DNA of 38,547 bases, from assembly GCA_001773955.1 (NCBI GenBank), contig MEYH01000090.1, positions 22,428 through 60,974 of the forward strand, read 5' to 3'. The notes under the pieces were generated by a model that was not told where the DNA came from, searched no databases, and was given only the letters and a program-made list of their open reading frames with translations. Source of the DNA: Candidatus Sediminicultor quintus. Lineage in GTDB: Bacteria; Atribacterota; Phoenicimicrobiia; Phoenicimicrobiales; Phoenicimicrobiaceae. This document shows, piece after piece, positions 26,193-33,755 of the stretch. Each line of letters opens with the position of its first letter. Within the stretch, counting starts at the first letter, position 1. The position numbers were made by a program, and so were the translations under genes.

Positions 26193-26247
26193 GAAATAAA
26201 AAAAGTGCCATATTTTAATAAATTAACTGTGGCACTTTTTTTATTTC
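26193..26247 (-). terminator. rpmF: Intrinsic terminator of rpmF
   Basis: Perfect 18-bp arms (GAAATAAAAAAAGTGCCA and its reverse complement) around a 19-base loop, starting 23 bases after the rpmF stop. On the minus strand the stem ends in seven T residues followed by ATTTC, so the A-tract/T-tract design could stop transcription in either direction. It insulates fapR from rpmF. Confidence 0.85.
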
Positions 26248-26269
26248 TAATAATAACGATATTTATAAT

Positions 26270-26467
26270 CTATTTCTTTTTATCTTTTTTTTCAGAAGAT
26301 GAAATAATTTCTTTTCCATTATAATAACCACATTCAAGACATGCTCTGTGAGGCAATTTCATCTCATGACATCTAGGACATTCCTCTAAGTTTACTTCAT
26401 TCAAATTCCAATGCGTGCGTCTCTTATCTCTTCTTGATTTGGATGTTTTTCTTTTTGGCACCGGCAT
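26270..26467 (-). CDS. rpmF: 50S ribosomal protein L32
   Basis: A 65-residue protein starting MPVPKRKTSKSRRDKRRTHW, as L32 does, with a zinc ribbon CPRC...CLEC (zinc-binding type). ATG with AGGAGG eight bases upstream. In most bacteria yceD/ylbN lies immediately upstream and is co-transcribed; here the upstream region holds only repeats. It ends at a strong terminator before fapR. Confidence 0.97.
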   Translation of the reverse strand: MPVPKRKTSKSRRDKRRTHWNLNEVNLEECPRCHEMKLPHRACLECGYYNGKEIISSSEKKDKKK

Positions 26468-26901
26468 AACGCATACCTCCTTATTCTATAATGTAATTTA
26501 ATTTTATCGGGATTTCCTTTCTCCCGTAAAGCCTAATTAGTCGTTAGTGAATAGTCGTTAGTCGTTAGCTTCAAATACAAGTTTACAGTTATCATTATAC
26601 AGCTAAAAATTTAAAACGAAAAGCGAAAAACCATAATTCAAAATTCAAAACTTTTTCTCTCAATATTGTATTTTAGGTTCTGTTTTTACTTCTTTATCTT
26701 TTTATTTTTGCTATATAGCATGCAAGATAAGAAAGATGAAATTCAATGAGCAAAACAATATATTTAATTTTAAATTTTGAGCTATGGCTTTACGTTTTGC
26801 GCTTTTAGTTTTTCGCTTTCTTGCTAAATACTATTCACTAACGACTAATACAATATCTTAATAACTTTAAGAGTATATAATTTCTTATTGAAAAAAGCAA
26901 A
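26468..26901. repeat. 434-bp gene-free spacer of mixed heptad arrays (ackA/rpmF)
   Basis: No gene is visible. After the rpmF ribosome site come the units TTAGTCG and TTAGTGA with relatives (26537-26571), then a CAAATAC joint, AAAACGA/AAAGCGA and AAATTCA units (26613-26654), a segment near-identical to 10811-10835 (26678-26702), reverse-complement style TTTTGCG, CTTTTAG and TTTTTCG units (26795-26822), and ACTATTC/ACTAACG units (26830-26850). The outer TTAGTCG array and the inner ACTAACG array are reverse complements of each other, so the spacer has a loose inverted-repeat layout. Promoter for rpmF is presumably near 26485-26520, but no clear boxes were found. Confidence 0.7.
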
Positions 26902-28257
26902 TTATTTTTGATTTTTATTATTGTTTCTATTGGCCTTTATTTTAGATAAATCAGGCTTTTTTTTACATTCTTTTTCGAAGGATTTTTCTCTCATTAAATT
27001 TTTATAATCTTTATCTTGAAAAGTATATTTAAAGTTAGTATGAACATCATAAGTACCTTCCAGAAGGGCTGCCACATCTTCCACAAAGACTAATTCTTCG
27101 TCGGTGGGGATAATAAATATCTTTACTAAGGAATCATCGGCAGAGATATCAAGTTCAGCATTCCTGGTTCTGGCTATTTTATTCTTTTGGGGGTCATATT
27201 TAATTCCTAAAATATCCAGTCCTTCCAATACCTTAGCACGGATAATATCACTCATCTCCCCAACTCCTGCTGTAAAGACCAGTGCGTCTACTCTCCCTAA
27301 AGCGGCGGTATAGGCACCGATATATTTCTTCAATCGGTAGGCTTCCATTTCGATAGCTAACTGGGATCTTTTGTCCCCTTGTGAGGCGGCTGCTATAACA
27401 TCTCTTCTATCTACATATTTTCCAGTTATACCCAATATTCCACTCCTTTTATTTAAGATTTTATCCATCTTTTGGGGTGAATATCCTTCTTTTTGCATTA
27501 CATATAGGTCCAAGGCGGCATCATGATCTCCTGCTCTGGTTCCCATAATAGCTCCCTCCAGTGGAGTGAATCCCATACTGGTATCATAAGATAAACCATC
27601 TTTTACTGCATTCACACTTACTCCATTTCCGATATGGCAGCTAATTAGATTGCATTTAAAAGGGTCTTTTCCTAAAAGAACCGCTGCTCTTTTAGCTACA
27701 TATAATAATGAGGTTCCGTGAAAACCGTATCTTCTTATCCCGTATTTTTCGTACCATTGGTAAGATACTGCATAGGTGTAAACATAGTCAGGCATAGTCT
27801 GATGCCAGGCAGTATCCATAATAGCCATATGGGGAATATTGGGTAACAGTTCCATGGCCGCCTCAATACCCATGATATTGGGGGGATTGTGCAGGGGGGC
27901 GAGTCCGGCAAGTTCTTTAAATGTTTTTAGGACTTCCAGGTTAATGATTACCGATTTGGAAAATTTCTCACCCCCGTGAACTACCCTGTGGCCGATAGCA
28001 GAAATATCTGATAAATCCTTTATGGCACCATATTCTGAGTGAACAAGGCTATCTATAATTAATTTTATAGCTTCTTTATGGGTAGGACAATTATGCTCTA
28101 TGCTAACCTTTTCTTTATGATTGACCTCATGGACACAGAAAGAATCTCCTATGGTGACCCGCTCTACTATACCTTTGGCAATTATTTCCTGTTTTTCCCA
28201 ATTATATAGTTGATATTTTACAGAAGAACTGCCGCAATTAAAAGATAAGATGATCAT
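26902..28257 (-). CDS. ackA: Acetate kinase with C-terminal extension
   Basis: Converts acetyl-phosphate and ADP into acetate and ATP. The 451-residue protein has NCGSSSVKYQLY at the N-terminus, GHRVVHGGEKFS and LAGLAPLHNPPN near residue 85-120, DTAWHQTMP near 147, RRYGFHGTS near 174, ISCHIGNGVSVNAVKDGLSYDTSMGFTPLEGAIMGTRAGDHD, and FTAGVGEMS. Typical acetate kinases have about 400 residues; here about 50 extra residues follow the usual end, finishing with a lysine/asparagine-rich low-complexity tail. ATG start. Follows pta by 60 bp in the usual pta-ackA pair. Confidence 0.96.
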   Translation of the reverse strand: MIILSFNCGSSSVKYQLYNWEKQEIIAKGIVERVTIGDSFCVHEVNHKEKVSIEHNCPTHKEAIKLIIDSLVHSEYGAIKDLSDISAIGHRVVHGGEKFSKSVIINLEVLKTFKELAGLAPLHNPPNIMGIEAAMELLPNIPHMAIMDTAWHQTMPDYVYTYAVSYQWYEKYGIRRYGFHGTSLLYVAKRAAVLLGKDPFKCNLISCHIGNGVSVNAVKDGLSYDTSMGFTPLEGAIMGTRAGDHDAALDLYVMQKEGYSPQKMDKILNKRSGILGITGKYVDRRDVIAAASQGDKRSQLAIEMEAYRLKKYIGAYTAALGRVDALVFTAGVGEMSDIIRAKVLEGLDILGIKYDPQKNKIARTRNAELDISADDSLVKIFIIPTDEELVFVEDVAALLEGTYDVHTNFKYTFQDKDYKNLMREKSFEKECKKKPDLSKIKANRNNNKNQK

Positions 28258-28317
28258 AGTTTTTTCCTCCCAATCTTTTACCTATATTTAAACTTTATAA
28301 TTTATTTCTAAATATTT

Positions 28318-29319
28318 TTATACTTCTCCTGCTTGTAATACGGTAATTGCTACTACATTAACTATGTCTTCGGCAGTACAACCGCGAGAAAGGTCATTGA
28401 CCGGTTTTCTCATCCCCTGAGAGATGGGACCTATGGCCTCAGCTTTAGCTAATCTTTCTATTAATTTATAAGCAATGTTTCCAGAATTTAGATCGGGGAA
28501 TATCAGGACATTGGCTTTTCCGGCAATTTTACTGTTTGGAGCTTTTCGCTCTCCGATTGAGGGAATCAATGCAGCATCAGCCTGAAGTTCTCCATCAATA
28601 AGTAATTCCGGCTTCTTTTCTTTGGCAATTTTTACAGCCTCGATTACTTTATCAACTAAAGGATGTTTGGCACTTCCCTTAGTGGAAAAAGATAACATGG
28701 CTACTTTTGGTTCAAAGCCAACCAGTGCTTTTCCAGTTGCAGCGCTGGCGATAGCAACATCGGCAAGCTGTTCGGCATTTGGTTCCGGATTTAAAGCACA
28801 ATCAGCAAAAACGATGATTCCCTTTTCTCCATAAGGGCAATCAGGTACCACCATAATAAAAGAACTGGAAACAATATTTATACCAGGGGCAGTTTTTATA
28901 GTCTGTAGAGCTGGTCTAAAAACATCTCCTGTGGCATTAATAGAACCGGCAACTAAACCATCTGCATCATCATGATAGACCATTAATGCACCAAAATAAA
29001 GAGGATTTTCCAATAATTGATAAGCTTCGTCTAAGCTTACTCCTTTATTTTTACGAATTTGGTAATATGATTCAGCATATTCTTTTAATTTTTCCGAATC
29101 TTTGGGGTTTATTATTTTAATCTTATTCGGTAAATCAATTCCCAATTCCCGGGCTTTAGACTTAATATTTTCTTCTCTTCCTAAAAGTATCAAACTGGCA
29201 AAACCTTCATTAATAATAGTATTCGCCGCTTTAATCATCCGCGGCTCTTCACCCTCCGGAAGCACAATAATTTTAGGATTTTTTTTAGCTTTTTCTCGAA
29301 TAAGTTGTGATAATTTCAT
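28318..29319 (-). CDS. pta: Phosphate acetyltransferase (short form)
   Basis: Makes acetyl-phosphate from acetyl-CoA, feeding acetate kinase. The 333-residue protein is the catalytic PTA_PTB domain alone, lacking the DRTGG and AAA-like N-terminal regions of the long enterobacterial Pta. Motifs include [79 protein letters not shown] and [19 protein letters not shown] with AAAGGAGAA upstream. Together with ackA it points to substrate-level ATP formation from acetyl-CoA, as in fermenters. Confidence 0.96.
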   Translation of the reverse strand: MKLSQLIREKAKKNPKIIVLPEGEEPRMIKAANTIINEGFASLILLGREENIKSKARELGIDLPNKIKIINPKDSEKLKEYAESYYQIRKNKGVSLDEAYQLLENPLYFGALMVYHDDADGLVAGSINATGDVFRPALQTIKTAPGINIVSSSFIMVVPDCPYGEKGIIVFADCALNPEPNAEQLADVAIASAATGKALVGFEPKVAMLSFSTKGSAKHPLVDKVIEAVKIAKEKKPELLIDGELQADAALIPSIGERKAPNSKIAGKANVLIFPDLNSGNIAYKLIERLAKAEAIGPISQGMRKPVNDLSRGCTAEDIVNVVAITVLQAGEV

Positions 29320-29470
29320 TTATCTTCTCCTTTTAATTAATATTTATTAATGTAAACATTGGTGTGGTATTTGGAGAAAGAAAAGAATAGTTTTAATTAC
29401 TATCTATTCTATCTTCTTTTCCCTGGTACTTTTCTTTCTATTTCTTTACGCAATACGTAATATTATCTTA

Positions 29471-29533
29471 TATTCTAATTTTGAATTCTATTTTCATCTC
29501 GCAATAGGATATACGATATACGATATACGATTA
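29471..29533. repeat. Phase-locked heptad array between pta and tmcAL
   Basis: Nine consecutive 7-base units from TATTCTA through ATTCTAT, TCGCAAT and AGGATAT to repeated ACGATAT. The 284-bp spacer separates divergent genes. Downstream of the array a TGTATAAT (29561-29568) could be the -10 box of tmcAL, but no good -35 accompanies it. Sequence 29340-29470 is AT-rich with no feature recognised. Confidence 0.7.
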
Positions 29534-29603
29534 AATTACTATCAATTTTATTGCAAATTTTGTATAATTATAACATAAAATATTTTTTAAATCGAGAAAT
29601 CTT

Positions 29604-30926
29604 ATGAAAATATTAGGAATAATTACTGAATATAATCCTTTTCATAATGGCCATCTTTACCATCTTTTTAAAGCAAAAGAAATAACCCGAGCAGATTATG
29701 TAGTAGCAGTAATGAGCGGAAATTTCCTGCAGAGAGGAGAGCCGGCAATTATAAATAAATGGGCTCGAACAAAGATGGCATTAAATGCCGGTGTTGATCT
29801 GATAATTGAACTCCCTTTTGTTTTTTCTACTCAAGATGCAAACGGTTTTGCCTTTGGCGCAGTAAAATTACTTGATTCGCTTAAGATTATAGATTATTTA
29901 TGCTTTGGCTGTGAAACTGATAACCTTGATACCCTATACTCTATAAGCAATTTTTTAGATGCTGAACCACAAAAATATAAAGAATTGATAGTATACTATA
30001 GCAAAAAGGGGTACGAATTTCCCAAGGCAAGGAGTCAGGCCTTATGTGAATATCATAGAATATTAGGGTTAGAAGGTTTAGAAAAAATATCAACTTTAGA
30101 GTTAAGTAAATTATTAAAATACCCCAATAACATTTTAGCTTTAGAATATATAAAACATCTATTAAATTTAAAGAGCAAAATCAAGCCTATAGCCATAAAA
30201 AGAATAGGGGCAAGCTATCATCAAAAAAATATTAAAGGTAAAATTTCCAGTGCCACCTCTATCAGAAATGAAATACTGAATAACTTGAGCCCCCCTAAAA
30301 CCGACCTTTTTATACTAAATGATAAAATAAAATCAACCATTCCTCCATCAGGATTTTCTGTATTAGAGAGTGAATTAAGAGAAGGCAGAGGGCCTATTAC
30401 CCTCGACTCTTACCGGCAATCTATTTTTGCTATATTAAGAAGAATGTCATCGGATGATATTTTCCGTATTCAGGGAGTAACCGAAGGATTAGAAAATAGA
30501 ATAGAGAAAGCATCTTTAAAATCTTATACTACTGAACAACTAATTAATGCAATTAAAACCAGGAGATATACCCGTACTAAAATTCAGCGCATAATTTTAC
30601 ACATTATGATGAATCTATCCAAAGGAGATATATCCATATTCAATAAGTATGGGCCTTTGTATGCAAGGGTTTTGGGATTCTCTAAAAAAGGGAAAACTTT
30701 ATTAAGAGCTATTAAAAAAAATTCTTCTACACCTTTAATCAGTAAATTATCAAATTATTTAAGGCAAATAATTTACGAGGAAAATAATCGTGTTCAAAAT
30801 AGTTTAGTGAAGATGCTTGATTATGACATTCTCGCTACTGATATATATGTTCTTGGAAATAAAAAAGCAGAAGATAGGGTGGCTCGGCTTGATTTTACCC
30901 ACAAAATAGAGATGAAAGAAGACTAA
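29604..30926 (+). CDS. tmcAL: tRNA(Met) cytidine acetate ligase TmcAL (YlbM family)
   Basis: Uses ATP and acetate to form N4-acetylcytidine at the wobble base of elongator tRNA-Met. The 440-residue protein starts MKILGIITEYNPFHNGH with the nucleotidyltransferase HxGH motif at residues 14-17, continues with VMSGNFLQRGEPAIINKWARTKMAL and ELPFVFSTQDANGFAFGAVKLL, and has the family segments KRIGASYHQ and SSATSIRNE. One of only two plus-strand genes. It lies between ylbL and pta-ackA; in Bacillus ylbL and ylbM are neighbours, but here they converge. Ribosome site is weak. Earlier annotations call this family nucleotidyltransferase YlbM. Confidence 0.94.
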   Translation: MKILGIITEYNPFHNGHLYHLFKAKEITRADYVVAVMSGNFLQRGEPAIINKWARTKMALNAGVDLIIELPFVFSTQDANGFAFGAVKLLDSLKIIDYLCFGCETDNLDTLYSISNFLDAEPQKYKELIVYYSKKGYEFPKARSQALCEYHRILGLEGLEKISTLELSKLLKYPNNILALEYIKHLLNLKSKIKPIAIKRIGASYHQKNIKGKISSATSIRNEILNNLSPPKTDLFILNDKIKSTIPPSGFSVLESELREGRGPITLDSYRQSIFAILRRMSSDDIFRIQGVTEGLENRIEKASLKSYTTEQLINAIKTRRYTRTKIQRIILHIMMNLSKGDISIFNKYGPLYARVLGFSKKGKTLLRAIKKNSSTPLISKLSNYLRQIIYEENNRVQNSLVKMLDYDILATDIYVLGNKKAEDRVARLDFTHKIEMKED

Positions 30927-30936
30927 ATTATTAGAA

Positions 30937-30960
30937 GGGCACAATGAATTGTGCCCCTAC
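30937..30960. repeat. GTAGGGG-family palindrome at the tmcAL/ylbL convergence
   Basis: Arms GGGCACAAT and ATTGTGCCC with a 2-base loop (30937-30956), followed by CCTAC. It starts ten bases after the tmcAL stop and shares its ends and core with 14491-14524. Between two convergent genes it may terminate transcription, although the downstream sequence is A-rich on the plus strand rather than T-rich. Confidence 0.65.
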
Positions 30961-30973
30961 AAAAGATACGAAT

Positions 30974-31055
30974 TTATTCTAAATTCTATTTTCTGGCTCC
31001 TATCTTCTTTCTTTTATTTGTTATACAACCGCTAACCAGCTAACCAACTAACATA
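30974..31055. repeat. Heptad then octad array after tmcAL
   Basis: Units ending in TCT or CCT (TTATTCT, AAATTCT and relatives) keep a 7-base register from 30974 to 31008. At 31024-31055 four 8-base units of the CTAACCAG type follow. The same octad family occurs at 33608-33647. Confidence 0.6.
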
Positions 31056-31083
31056 TTTTATCATCTGTAATAATTTATCATTT

Positions 31084-32076
31084 TTATAATTTTATTAATT
31101 TCATTATTGCATCATCAAAATCATCAACCGGGATGATTCTAATACCATGACTGAATTTAAGAGCTTCTGGGTAATTTTTTTGAGGCACTAAAAATACATC
31201 GGCTTTATGTTTTTTTGCAGATATTATTTTTTGTTTAATTCCATCTACTTCGGTTATTCTCCCATCCATACTTAAATTACCGGTACCGGCGATCAACAAA
31301 CCACTGCTTAGATCGTTTTCGGTTAATTGATTCAACATTTCTAAGGCGATCATTAGACCAGCAGAAGGTCCTTTTATCTTTTCTAAATCTATTTCTATTT
31401 TTAAGGGGAATCTGCATTGAAGATCTTTAGTATCAGCATAGATACCTATCCCTATTCCTTCTGTTTCGTCATCAGTACCAGGAAGTTCAATGAGAGGAAT
31501 TGATGTTGAATAAGTACTATTATCTCTTAAAAAAGTAATTTTTACAATTTGACTTAAATTATAACTTCTGATAATTTCTGAAAATTCTTCCAGAATATAA
31601 ACCGGTTGCTCATCAATTTTTATAATCACATCACCCGGTAATAATTTATTTTTTGCCGGACTATTATCCAATATTCCGTTAATCAATATTCCCCGTCCTG
31701 ATATTTCAGTAGAATATCCTGCTTTCCTTATAGCTACAACCTGGGAAATCATCTGGCTTTCCTGCATTAATTTTTCCATTATATCAATATAATCTTTTTG
31801 TTTCATATTCAATAATATTTCATCATCCTTATTTTTTAAATCGATATTAGGGTCAAAAAACCCATAAATATATAATAATAAATTAGCTTTTATTATAGCG
31901 GTTGAAGTGAGGAGGAATTGGCCTTTAGCGTCTTTTTCGCCGTTTTCCACCGTAATATTTTTACTAAGATTGATGGCCTGCCCGGGAATTATCAGGAAAT
32001 AGGGAGTAGGCATTAGATTAAGTAAGAATAGAACTGTGATTATAATAATTAAAAAATATCTTTTAAAATAGTACAT
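31084..32076 (-). CDS. ylbL: YlbL/SepM family membrane-anchored PDZ-Lon serine protease
   Basis: The 330-residue protein has one N-terminal membrane segment (residues about 8-30), a PDZ domain (about 120-195, with GILINGILDNSPAKNKLLPGDVIIKIDEQPV) and a C-terminal Lon (S16) proteolytic domain with the catalytic Ser238 in GPSAGLMIALEML and Lys281 in ITEVDGIKQKI. The catalytic domain is predicted to lie outside the membrane. SepM processes a competence peptide in streptococci and Bacillus YlbL degrades a cell-division inhibitor; the substrate here is unknown. ATG start, 82 bp after coaD. Confidence 0.92.
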   Translation of the reverse strand: MYYFKRYFLIIIITVLFLLNLMPTPYFLIIPGQAINLSKNITVENGEKDAKGQFLLTSTAIIKANLLLYIYGFFDPNIDLKNKDDEILLNMKQKDYIDIMEKLMQESQMISQVVAIRKAGYSTEISGRGILINGILDNSPAKNKLLPGDVIIKIDEQPVYILEEFSEIIRSYNLSQIVKITFLRDNSTYSTSIPLIELPGTDDETEGIGIGIYADTKDLQCRFPLKIEIDLEKIKGPSAGLMIALEMLNQLTENDLSSGLLIAGTGNLSMDGRITEVDGIKQKIISAKKHKADVFLVPQKNYPEALKFSHGIRIIPVDDFDDAIMKLIKL

Positions 32077-32158
32077 TGTTTCTCTTTATTACCCAGATAG
32101 GTTTATATTCCGATTCAATAATAAATATTTTCACTAAAAAAATTGCTAAAGTTCTTTT

Positions 32159-32647
32159 TTAAGCTTTTCTATTAAAAAATAATGTCTTTAACTTTTTCTC
32201 TACAATTTCCGGGACCAACTGGGATATGTTACCATTTAAACTCGCTATTTCTTTAACTATACTGGAATTTAAATAAGAATACTTGGAACAAGTAACCAAA
32301 AAAATTGTTTCAATCTCCGGAGCAAGTCCTTTATTCATTAAAGCCAGTTGTGATTCATGTTCAAAATCAGAGATGGCTCTCATCCCCCTGATGATAATAT
32401 TTGCTTTATTTTTTCTCACAAAATCAGTTAATAAACCGGAAAATGACAGCACTTCAACATTCTCCAAATCCTTGATGGCCTCTTTTATCATATCTGCTCT
32501 TTCTTGGGCTGAAAACAAAGTTGATTTTTTAGAATCGACTGCCACTGCTACTATTAATTTATCAACAATTATTATAGTTCTTTTAATGATATTTAAATGG
32601 CCATTAGTAATTGGATCAAAACTACCTGGATAAACGGCAATTTTCAT
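32159..32647 (-). CDS. coaD: Phosphopantetheine adenylyltransferase
   Basis: Penultimate enzyme of coenzyme A synthesis. The 162-residue protein has AVYPGSFDPITNGHLNIIKR at the N-terminus with the nucleotidyl-transfer motif ending His17, the IIRGMRAISDFEHESQLALMN segment, and YSYLNSSIVKEIASLNGN near the end. Typical length. ATG with a GGAGGGA-type site upstream. The rsmD-coaD-ylbL order matches Firmicutes, but a 214-bp repeat spacer separates rsmD and coaD here. Confidence 0.98.
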   Translation of the reverse strand: MKIAVYPGSFDPITNGHLNIIKRTIIIVDKLIVAVAVDSKKSTLFSAQERADMIKEAIKDLENVEVLSFSGLLTDFVRKNKANIIIRGMRAISDFEHESQLALMNKGLAPEIETIFLVTCSKYSYLNSSIVKEIASLNGNISQLVPEIVEKKLKTLFFNRKA

Positions 32648-32662
32648 TTTTCCCTCCTTTAT

Positions 32663-32740
32663 TAGTGGATAGTGAATAGTCGTTAGTATATAGTATCGCG
32701 TATTGCGTATAGTGATTCAGTATCGAGTATCGAGTAAAGA
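32663..32740. repeat. Heptad array with in-register word switching (rsmD/coaD)
   Basis: From 32663 to 32711 seven consecutive units keep a strict 7-base register while the word drifts from TAGTGGA through TAGTCGT, TAGTATA and TAGTATC to GCGTATT and GCGTATA. After one 8-base step come GTATCGA twice and GTAAAGA. It joins in one array word families that elsewhere occur separately. Confidence 0.85.
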
Positions 32741-32807
32741 TTCAGACACTTTTATACTTTTATTTTTAATAAGTACTTATTTTTATAATTTCAGAAATTT
32801 AAGCTTA

Positions 32808-32860
32808 TTACTCATTACATATTACTTGTTACTGTATTTTATACGATATACGATATACGG
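32808..32860. repeat. Heptad arrays (TTACTTG and TATACGA types) downstream of rsmD
   Basis: Four units of the TTACTCA/TTACTTG type (32808-32835) are followed by TATACGA, TATACGA and TATACGG (32840-32860). The array ends one base before the rsmD stop codon. Confidence 0.85.
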
Positions 32861-32861
32861 A

Positions 32862-33419
32862 TTAGATATTAACATAATCGTAAAAAGATAGATAGCACTC
32901 TCCGTATCTTCTTTGATTAAACAGTCTCAAATTATTTATATTTTCCAAAACTTTTTCTTTTTTGTGATGTTGGGCAATCACCAAGCCATTATGTCTCAAT
33001 ATAGGTAATTTCGCTATTTCTAACAAAGAAATGTTTACCAGCCCTCTGCTGTAAGGAGGGTCAAGAAAGATGTAATCCAATAGATAATTTTTTTTAACTA
33101 ATAATTTTAAACCGGACAAAAAATCTATTTTGTAAACTACAACATTTTGGCTGTTTCCAGTTTTTTCTAAATTATCTTTTATAATTTTTACACATTTTGG
33201 TTCTCTCTCGATAAATATTACTTCTCTTGCTCCCCTGCTTAAGGCTTCAATTCCTACTGCACCGGTACCTGCAAATAGATCTAAAAAGCAGGTTTCCTTG
33301 ACAGATGTTCCCAAAATATCAAATAAAGCTTCCCTCACTTTTTCAGAAGTAGGACGAACAGATAAATCCTTGGGGGATTTTAATATATTACCTTTATTCT
33401 TACCAGCAACAATTCTCAT
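32862..33419 (-). CDS. rsmD: 16S rRNA (guanine966-N2)-methyltransferase RsmD
   Basis: Methylates G966 of 16S rRNA. From the ATG used here the protein has 185 residues, beginning MRIVAGKNKGNILKSP, with the invariant RPTSEKVREALFDIL, the SAM-binding LDLFAGTGAVGIEALSRGA and the catalytic DPPY. The open frame runs 20 codons further upstream into the heptad array (to 33479), but that stretch encodes nothing family-like, and an AAAGGT site precedes this ATG. Its downstream partner coaD is 214 bp away. Confidence 0.95.
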   Translation of the reverse strand: MRIVAGKNKGNILKSPKDLSVRPTSEKVREALFDILGTSVKETCFLDLFAGTGAVGIEALSRGAREVIFIEREPKCVKIIKDNLEKTGNSQNVVVYKIDFLSGLKLLVKKNYLLDYIFLDPPYSRGLVNISLLEIAKLPILRHNGLVIAQHHKKEKVLENINNLRLFNQRRYGECYLSFYDYVNI

Positions 33420-33435
33420 AATTTTACCTTTCGAA

Positions 33436-33515
33436 TTAGTCGTTAGTGAATAGTGAATAGTCGTTAGTATTAAATACACGTTTTCGGTTTTTGGTTCTCG
33501 GTTTTCAGTAAATAG
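33436..33515. repeat. Composite heptad element upstream of rsmD
   Basis: Five units of the TTAGTCG/TTAGTGA type (33436-33470), then TAAATAC and ACG as a joint, then four units of the TTTTCGG type (33481-33508) and TAAATAG. The first 31 bases are identical to 35504-35534, and 33451-33485 is the exact reverse complement of 6413-6447. The same layout, inverted, is at 13825-13905. Confidence 0.8.
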
Positions 33516-33535
33516 GGCTGTATTGCTTGTTTTAT

Positions 33536-33647
33536 TAACCGGTAAACCGGGTAACTGAGTAAACTATACATACGAGATACGAATTAGACTTCTTTCTTCT
33601 TCTTTTCTTAACTAACTAACCAGGTAATCACTTAACCAGCTAACTAA
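33536..33647. repeat. Octad array (TAACCAG type)
   Basis: At 33608-33647 five 8-base units follow in perfect register (TTAACTAA, CTAACCAG and relatives). A degenerate version with spacing of 7 to 9 bases is at 33536-33567 (TAACCGG, GTAAACC). In between is a pyrimidine-rich stretch. The same octad family is found at 31024-31055. Confidence 0.65.
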
Positions 33648-33680
33648 ATATTATAAACTTTAAATTATTTATATTATTAC

Positions 33681-33710
33681 TTGCCAAGACTTTATATAAT
33701 ATGATAAAAT
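33681..33710 (+). promoter_or_regulatory. rpmB: Promoter of rpmB
   Basis: TTGCCA (33681-33686) and TAAAAT (33705-33710) are 18 bases apart, with a TG one base before the -10 box (extended -10). The predicted start is near 33717, about 40 bases before the rpmB ATG. A weak TGTTAG/CTAACA inverted repeat (33717-33722 and 33736-33741) lies in the leader just before the AGGAGG site. Confidence 0.65.
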
Positions 33711-33755
33711 GTCTACTGTTAGATATTTTTTACAACTAACAGGAGGAAATATAAA

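Noticed and set aside
32663-32860. CRISPR array
   Set aside because: Units are 7-8 bases and contiguous, without 25-40-base direct repeats or unique spacers, and no cas genes are in the window.
33695-33700. TATAAT as the -10 box of rpmB
   Set aside because: It is only eight bases from TTGCCA; the TAAAAT ten bases downstream gives an 18-base spacer and an extended TG, so it is preferred.
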